Position numbers and translations under genes: made by a program. DNA of 64,000 bases, taken from positions 62,001-126,000 of the forward strand of contig PNAJ01000057.1 of NCBI GenBank assembly GCA_003170295.1, in the 5' to 3' direction. Under the pieces are notes generated by a model. That model searched no databases, was not told the DNA's origin, and saw only the letters and a list, made by a program, of their open reading frames with translations. Each line of letters starts with the position of its first letter. Positions within the stretch are counted from its first letter, which is position 1. Shown here one piece after another: positions 58,292-64,000 of this stretch. This DNA is from Bryobacterales bacterium. GTDB lineage: Bacteria; Acidobacteriota; Terriglobia; Bryobacterales; Bryobacteraceae.

Positions 58292-58639
58292 ATGTCTACA
58301 CGCTATAACGACGGATCCCATTACGAGAATCACCAACGAGCCGCGGAGTTGCACGACCTTGCGGCGCACGCCCATCGCAGCGCGGCCGACCATCGGGGAA
58401 AGCAGGATCACGAGACCGGGCCGGAACATTCACGACACGCTCTGGAGCACTCCCAGAGAGCTCATGAGCAGAGTGCGGAGACGCATCACGCTGCGACGAC
58501 GGAGCATGGCATCGCCCAGTTCGGCCATAGTGAGATCGCGGCCCGCGCGCATGAGCTTTGGCGGGCGAGAGGCTGTCCGGAGGGATCCTCGCAAGCGGAT
58601 TGGTTCGACGCCGCGGAAGAATTACGAGGGCGCAGCTGA
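58292..58639 (+). CDS. His/Ala-rich protein with C-terminal DUF2934-like domain
   Basis: HQRAAELHDLAAHAHRSAADHRGKQ...IAARAHELWRARGCPEGSSQADWFDAAEEL. Confidence 0.65.
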   Translation: MSTRYNDGSHYENHQRAAELHDLAAHAHRSAADHRGKQDHETGPEHSRHALEHSQRAHEQSAETHHAATTEHGIAQFGHSEIAARAHELWRARGCPEGSSQADWFDAAEELRGRS

Positions 58640-58787
58640 CCATATCCGGTCGCTTGACTCTCGGTGGTCACGCTTGCGGAAATAGCGAAAAGTTTTTACA
58701 AAATTTAAACTTATCGGGCGGTTATATTGAGGTCGTTTCCAGCATACTGTCCATGGTCGCCAATCTCCAAATCAACGGAAACCTAAC

Positions 58788-59897
58788 ATGCGCCTGTCCG
58801 TAAATAACTTGTCCATGCCTCTGTTCGCGATGATGGCTGTCACGCCGATCGTCGCCGGTCCTTTAGGGTTTAATGTCACCCTCCTTGCATCCGACCAACC
58901 CGGCGTCGCGGCGACGACGGACCCGGGCCTCCTCAATGCATGGGGTCTCGCCGCTTCTCCGGCCTCTCCGTTCTGGATCAGCGCGAACGGCTCCGGTACA
59001 TCCGTGCTTTATAACGGAGCGGGGGCAAAAGTGGCACTGGTCGTGACGATCCCTGGCGCCGGCACTCCTACCGGGATAGTCTTCAGTGGTGTGGGCGGAT
59101 CGTTCAATAGCGATTCATTTCTATTCAGTTCTGAAGACGGGACGATCTCGGGATGGAGAGGCGCGCTGGGAACGACCGCTGAGACACTGGTCGCGGGGAG
59201 CGCCGCTAACGTCTATAAAGGCCTCACGCTGGGAACCGTGGGTGGAAGCACCTACGCCTACGCCGCCAATTTTCGGACGGGAGCCATCGACGTGATTAAA
59301 GGGAATGCCGCGGATCCGGGCCTTAGCGGCTCTTTTGTGGACGGGAGCCTGCCAGCCGGTTACGCGCCCTTCAATATACAGAATCTCGGCGGCGTACTTT
59401 ACGTCACCTATGCGGTGCAGGATAGTGCGAAGCGCGATGACGTGCCTGGCGCGGGTAATGGCATCGTCGACAAATTCGATTTGAACGGTAATTTCCTCGG
59501 TCGCGTGGTAACGGGAGGCGCGTTGGATTCTCCTTGGGGACTTGCCCTGGCTCCTGCGGGGTTTGGCGATGTTGCGGGAGATCTCCTCGTCGGGAATTTC
59601 GGCGATGGCACGATTCATGCCTACGATCCGTCCACGGGAACTCTTATCGAGACACTGCAGGACGCGGGCGGGAATCCCATCATGATCGACGGTTTGTGGG
59701 CTCTCCGCTTCGGCAATGGTTCTGGATCGGCAAGCGTGACAAATCTTTATTTCACGGCCGGCCCCAATCACGAAGCCGACGGGCTCTTCGGCGATCTGGC
59801 GACTGTTCCAGAGCCTGCAACCTGGGCACTGGCCGGGCTCGGCGCTGCTGTGGTCCTTCTGCGGAAGCGGCTGCTTGGTTCTCCTTCGAAGAATTAG
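58788..59897 (+). CDS. TIGR03118 family protein with PEP-CTERM sorting signal
   Basis: LLASDQPGVAATTDPGLLNAWGLAASPASPFWISANGSGTSVLYNG; C-terminus VPEPATWALAGLGAAVVLLRKRLL. Confidence 0.88.
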   Translation: MRLSVNNLSMPLFAMMAVTPIVAGPLGFNVTLLASDQPGVAATTDPGLLNAWGLAASPASPFWISANGSGTSVLYNGAGAKVALVVTIPGAGTPTGIVFSGVGGSFNSDSFLFSSEDGTISGWRGALGTTAETLVAGSAANVYKGLTLGTVGGSTYAYAANFRTGAIDVIKGNAADPGLSGSFVDGSLPAGYAPFNIQNLGGVLYVTYAVQDSAKRDDVPGAGNGIVDKFDLNGNFLGRVVTGGALDSPWGLALAPAGFGDVAGDLLVGNFGDGTIHAYDPSTGTLIETLQDAGGNPIMIDGLWALRFGNGSGSASVTNLYFTAGPNHEADGLFGDLATVPEPATWALAGLGAAVVLLRKRLLGSPSKN

Positions 59898-59984
59898 AGC
59901 AATTTCGCTCGCTGGCGCGTCTAACGGATTGAGAAGCCGCGTTTGCGGAGCTTCTGATATCCTGTTAACAGAGGGCTTTCGCCT

Positions 59985-61196
59985 ATGAATCGACGTTTTC
60001 AATTCTCCGTGGTCGCCGTATCCACTTGCGTGGTCACGCTCCTGCTGTTCGGGGCGGTCCATGGGCGCAGCGCCTCGCCGGACAATCCGTACAACAACCT
60101 GGGCGTTTATGCCGAGGTGTTGAACAAGATCAAGCTGGATTACGTCGAGGAACCGGACATGAAGGCGGTGACGCTGGGCGCGATCAACGGGATGCTCGAA
60201 TCGATCGACCCATATGCCAGCTATCTGAACGCGGATCAGTATAAGCAGTACGTGAAATCGAAGGACTCGAAGAAAGCCGACGTCGGGCTGGTGCTGTCGA
60301 AGCGGTTCGGATACATGGGCGTTGTGGGCGCGCTGCCAGGGTCGCCGGCGGGGAAGGCCGGGTTGGGGACGGGCGATGTGATCGAATCGATCAGCAACGT
60401 TTCGACGCGCGACATGCCGCTGGCGTTCGCGGAGCTGCTGTTCCAGGGCGACGCGGGCTCGACCATCGAAATTAGCGTGCTGCGGGCGCGCAAATCGGAA
60501 GCGCAGAAGGTGACTCTGACCCGCGCGGTGCTGGTTTATCCTCCACTGGTGGCGAAGCTGGTGACCGATCAAGGGCCCGCGCCAATCGGATTGATTGAGA
60601 CAGTGACGTTAGTTCCTGGCCGTGTGAAAGAGATCGCGGCGAAAATCGCGGAGCTGGAAAAACAGGGTGCCAAGAAGTTTGTGCTCGATCTGCGGCACTG
60701 CTCGACGGGTCCGGATGAAGATGGAATTGCGCTGGCGAATCTGTTCATGGATAAGGGGCTGATCACCTACACGCTGGGACAGAAATCGGCCCGGCAGGAC
60801 TTCCAGGCGTCGGCGGCGAAGGCGGTTACTAAGCTGCCTCTGGTCGTGCTGTTGAATCGCGGGACTGCGGGTGCGGCGGAGATCGCGGCGGCGGCGCTCA
60901 TCGATTCCAAGCGGGCGGAATCGGTCGGCGAGCGCACCTACGGCGATGCGGCAATTCGCAAAGCGATCACGATGGACGACGGAAGCGCGGTGATTTTGTC
61001 GGTCGCGAAGTATTATTTCCCGAGCGGTAAGGCGATCCAGGATACCGGCGTCACGCCAGGTACTCTACAAGCAGACGCGGATAATGCCGCGCCGACGGAA
61101 GACGATGAGGAAGGCGATACGCCTCCTGCAACCGCGGCGGCGCCCAAGACCGGCGATCCGGTGCTCGCGAAGGCTTTCGAGATCTTGAAGAAGTAA
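59985..61196 (+). CDS. S41 family (carboxy-terminal processing) peptidase with PDZ domain
   Basis: YNNLGVYAEVLNKIKLDYVEEPD, MLESIDPYASYL, PDZ GSPAGKAGLGTGDVIESI, VLLNRGTAGAAEIAAAAL. Confidence 0.88.
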   Translation: MNRRFQFSVVAVSTCVVTLLLFGAVHGRSASPDNPYNNLGVYAEVLNKIKLDYVEEPDMKAVTLGAINGMLESIDPYASYLNADQYKQYVKSKDSKKADVGLVLSKRFGYMGVVGALPGSPAGKAGLGTGDVIESISNVSTRDMPLAFAELLFQGDAGSTIEISVLRARKSEAQKVTLTRAVLVYPPLVAKLVTDQGPAPIGLIETVTLVPGRVKEIAAKIAELEKQGAKKFVLDLRHCSTGPDEDGIALANLFMDKGLITYTLGQKSARQDFQASAAKAVTKLPLVVLLNRGTAGAAEIAAAALIDSKRAESVGERTYGDAAIRKAITMDDGSAVILSVAKYYFPSGKAIQDTGVTPGTLQADADNAAPTEDDEEGDTPPATAAAPKTGDPVLAKAFEILKK

Positions 61197-61564
61197 TGCC
61201 AATTTACGAATACCGCTGTGAGAAGTGTGGCAAAGTCTTCGAAGTGCTGCAGAGGTTTTCAGACGATCCGGTTAAGATTCATGAAAATTGCGGCGGCGAG
61301 GTCGAGAAGCTCATCTCCCATTCCGCGTTCCAGTTGAAGGGTAGCGGTTGGTACGCAAGCGACTACGCGAAGGGAACTTCGACGGCGCCGAATGCCAAGG
61401 GCGACGGCAAATCCGAGAGCGGTGCGTCGGAATCCAAAGCTGAGGGCAAATCGGAAACGGCATCCGATTCCAAGAGCGAGTCAAAATCCGATTCCAAGAG
61501 TGAATCGAAGTCTGAGACAAAGACCGAGTCGAAGCCCGCCGTCACCACTTCTAAAAGCGACTAG
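61196..61564 (+). CDS. FmdB family zinc ribbon protein with long Ser/Lys/Glu-rich repetitive tail
   Basis: MPIYEYRCEKCGKVFEVLQRFSDDP, then SKSESKSDSKSESKSETKTESK; ATG overlaps upstream TAA. Confidence 0.9.
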   Translation: MPIYEYRCEKCGKVFEVLQRFSDDPVKIHENCGGEVEKLISHSAFQLKGSGWYASDYAKGTSTAPNAKGDGKSESGASESKAEGKSETASDSKSESKSDSKSESKSETKTESKPAVTTSKSD

Positions 61565-61592
61565 TGTGACCGCGCCCGAAGGTCGCGGCTCC
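61564..61592. repeat. dispersed intergenic palindromic repeat, copy D
   Basis: gtgtgaCCGCgCCCgaaGGTCGCGGCTCc. Confidence 0.65.
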
Positions 61593-61602
61593 AAAGCAAT
61601 AG

Positions 61603-63915
61603 CTAGAAGATCCGGTCCTGTTTCTTCAGCGTCCCGACCGTGCCAATGTTCGATAGCGAGAATGCAAACTGGATCTCGCTGTTGTTGGTGGTGCCGAAGT
61701 TCAGGCGGAGATAGCGCACGCTGATGCCGCAGCAGTCTGTGTTTCGCGTCGCCTGCACCTGCCAATACGTGGGCCGGCCCAGCCGGAAATCGTAGGCGAC
61801 GTTGCCGCCATAATTCCAGCCGCGGCGGTTGGATTTTCCATACCGGATACCCGCGTTGAGTTGATCCGAGTTTGGGAACAGGATCGGGTTCGTGGCGATA
61901 ACCGTGTGGCCAAGCGTCCAGAAGATCTGGTCGATCCGCCCATCCAGCGTCACGCTGCTGTTTACGATGGAGTGACGTTCCAGATCGTAGTCCGTCCGCC
62001 ACTCAAAGTTGACCTTCGATTGCACCCGTATATCGCTGACGATGGGAGAATCGTGGCGGCGTCCGTCGAGGAACGCGAATCCCGTCAATTCGATCTCACT
62101 TTCGACCACGTTCCGCACGTTCGGGAGAATGGCCCCGCCGAACGTGGGATCGAAATAGCGGTCGTACCGAATCTGCCAGGACAGCAATTCCTTGACTGTG
62201 CCGTTCTTGTCTTTGGTCATCAGGCGGTTGGTAAGCGAAAACTCGACCTGATTGGTATCGGACAGGAGTTCAGTCTCATCGAAGCGGACCAGGCGGCTGA
62301 AATTGTCGATGCCGCTGACATCTTTATAAGTGATGCGGGGCTCGATGACGTGCTTCACTTTTTCGCCCATCCATTTCGGGGCGTCAAAAATGCGGGCCAG
62401 CGACGGCAGGATCAGATCCACTGAGACGCTGCGGGAACTCCGCAACACATTCTGCCCGTTCACGATGGGCGTGTTGTAGACCGAGCCCGTTACAAAGCTC
62501 GAATCATAGAATGTTTCGCGAATCCCGAACGTCGGGACAATTTGAATATCCTTCCAGCGGAAGGCCGTGGTGATTTGGGGGCCGGCGTCCAGGCGGTCGA
62601 CAAACTGGCGGGTCTGAAATTCCGCCTGGTTGCGGTCGAGCAGGCCGGCGCTGGAATCGAAATACACCCAGAAGGGCCAGTTGAAGACGTTGACTTCGTG
62701 TTCGCGCTGGGAAAAATCGACTTCGGGGAGCTTGCGAATCTCGATAGTGGTCTTCGCCACAGGGTCCAGAAAATTCACGTTGCGCTGGGCGACGACGTTG
62801 AAGTCGAAATCCTTCCAGTGTTTCGTGATGAAGCCGACCGAATGGGTTTCTCCGTAAACCGCCTCATTATAGGATTGCGTGAACTGCTGCAGGAAAGCGA
62901 GTGAAGACAAATAGTTTAGCTCGCCGCGCGCCTCCCATCCGTCGCCAAAATCGTACTTCGATTTCAAAGTGACGTGCAGGCCCTGATCGGAGGTGGTTCC
63001 AGTCATAGCGCTCGTCCTGATCCCAAACACATTCAGGTCGAAATCGGACTTCGGGTTGAACTTCCCCCGGAGTTCGGCGAAGTTCGCCAAACCGGCTCCG
63101 GTATAGTAGGTGCCTTCGTAGGTGAGGTCGAAACTGCGGTTGATGGCCCAGTAATAACCGAATCCCGCTGTATATCCGTGCGTGGAGCTGCTCCCTACGC
63201 CGGGGATGAGCAATCCGCTCCTACGTGGCTGTTTCTTAAGGGACTTATAAAAATACGGGCTGTAGAAAAGAGGGATCTTTTTCAAATAGAACCACGAGTT
63301 ATGAGTGATGGCGTGGTTGCCGGGAACGATTACAAAGCTTGGACCTTTGAAAATCCACCACGGGTCGGGCACGGTGCAGTCGGTGAGAAAGCCATTGTGG
63401 ATGATATAGGTATCGTCTTTCCTTTCTGCCCATTGGCCTTCAAAATAGAAAGGATTCGTTGTAGTGTTCAGACCTGGCCGGGCCTGGATGGTGGACGCCG
63501 CGGATCCCTTCACGTTGTAGAAATCGCCGTTGTCTTCGTCCAGGTAATACTGAGCTTTATCGCAATCAAGCTTTTCCCCGCGCGCGAAGTATTCGAAATG
63601 CACGTGTCCGCGCGCCTCCACGTAGCCTGTGTCCGTGTTCCAGTCGATCTCGTCGGCCTTGATCTGCATGTCGGGCGTCTCAATGCGGACATGGACACGC
63701 AAGTGACGCCAGCTTCCCACGACCTCCTGCTCGCTCTCCGGGGAGACGAAAACTTCTTTCCGATCGGTCGGGGCGTCGGGACGATTGGGGACGACTTTCT
63801 TGTTCGGATCGGGGCTCACTTGTACGGGTTGCGGAGGGGGTGGCGGTAAAGCTGGACGGAAGACTTGCGCCTGTAAGTTGAACACTAGAATAAATAGAAG
63901 GGCTATGCGTACCAT
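61603..63915 (-). CDS. lptD: LPS-assembly protein LptD (OstA/Imp)
   Basis: Signal peptide, OstA-like IKADEIDWNTDTGYVEARGHVHFEYF, YSPYFYKSLKKQPRRSGLLIPGVGSSSTHGYTAGFGYYWAINRSFDLTYEGTYYTGAG. Confidence 0.9.
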   Translation of the reverse strand: MVRIALLFILVFNLQAQVFRPALPPPPPQPVQVSPDPNKKVVPNRPDAPTDRKEVFVSPESEQEVVGSWRHLRVHVRIETPDMQIKADEIDWNTDTGYVEARGHVHFEYFARGEKLDCDKAQYYLDEDNGDFYNVKGSAASTIQARPGLNTTTNPFYFEGQWAERKDDTYIIHNGFLTDCTVPDPWWIFKGPSFVIVPGNHAITHNSWFYLKKIPLFYSPYFYKSLKKQPRRSGLLIPGVGSSSTHGYTAGFGYYWAINRSFDLTYEGTYYTGAGLANFAELRGKFNPKSDFDLNVFGIRTSAMTGTTSDQGLHVTLKSKYDFGDGWEARGELNYLSSLAFLQQFTQSYNEAVYGETHSVGFITKHWKDFDFNVVAQRNVNFLDPVAKTTIEIRKLPEVDFSQREHEVNVFNWPFWVYFDSSAGLLDRNQAEFQTRQFVDRLDAGPQITTAFRWKDIQIVPTFGIRETFYDSSFVTGSVYNTPIVNGQNVLRSSRSVSVDLILPSLARIFDAPKWMGEKVKHVIEPRITYKDVSGIDNFSRLVRFDETELLSDTNQVEFSLTNRLMTKDKNGTVKELLSWQIRYDRYFDPTFGGAILPNVRNVVESEIELTGFAFLDGRRHDSPIVSDIRVQSKVNFEWRTDYDLERHSIVNSSVTLDGRIDQIFWTLGHTVIATNPILFPNSDQLNAGIRYGKSNRRGWNYGGNVAYDFRLGRPTYWQVQATRNTDCCGISVRYLRLNFGTTNNSEIQFAFSLSNIGTVGTLKKQDRIF

Positions 63916-64000
63916 ATAAAGTTCGTGACAAATCGAACCGAATATGGTACTTAGGATTGATGCGGAGCTAGCGGAGCCGCCGGAAGGCGTAAAAGGAAGG

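Noticed and set aside
59121-60572. 483-aa minus ORF antisense to the TIGR03118 and S41 genes
   Set aside because: Spans two confidently assigned opposite-strand genes and their intergenic gap; no family motif.
61440-61555. Short-period repeat that might suggest a CRISPR-like array
   Set aside because: It is in-frame coding repeat of the FmdB tail, with no direct-repeat/spacer structure.
63944-64000. Possible start of a + strand gene (MVLRIDAELAEPPEGVKGR)
   Set aside because: Only 19 codons visible before the window ends; cannot be supported.

Overview
The window looks like chromosomal DNA from a GC-rich acidobacterium, probably Solibacterales/Bryobacter-like. The inference rests on two TIGR03435-type proteins, large carboxypeptidase-regulatory/TonB-like outer-membrane proteins and a PEP-CTERM protein. 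About 50 coding regions are supported, mostly housekeeping or envelope functions: homoserine dehydrogenase, FAH hydrolase, GH3 and NamZ-type enzymes, an AddAB-like pair, CysK/Rrf2, Kbl, a Cpx-like two-component system, an S41 protease and LptD. Accessory material is concentrated around 17 kb, 22.5 kb, 46.6-48.8 kb and 55.5-58.7 kb, and is dominated by toxin-antitoxin (TA) genes. The strongest sequence-level observations are: (1) reading-frame lesions, namely two compensating single-base indels in a porin, a one-base deletion in a pentapeptide-encoding repeat of a GGDEF gene, a frameshifted HicB-like gene and a nonsense codon in a VapC toxin; (2) a probable CTG start overlapping the upstream stop (CTGA) for homoserine dehydrogenase; (3) a possible three-gene TA cluster (unrecognised antitoxin-like protein, RelE/ParE toxin, BrnA-like protein); (4) dispersed palindromic intergenic repeats, including a four-copy CCGCTCCC-N3-GGTCGCGGCTC family and a cluster between a response regulator and its kinase; (5) a perfect 10-6-10 inverted repeat with a dif-like core. 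No tRNA, rRNA, CRISPR array or transposase was recognised. All family names come from reading the translations, with no database search.
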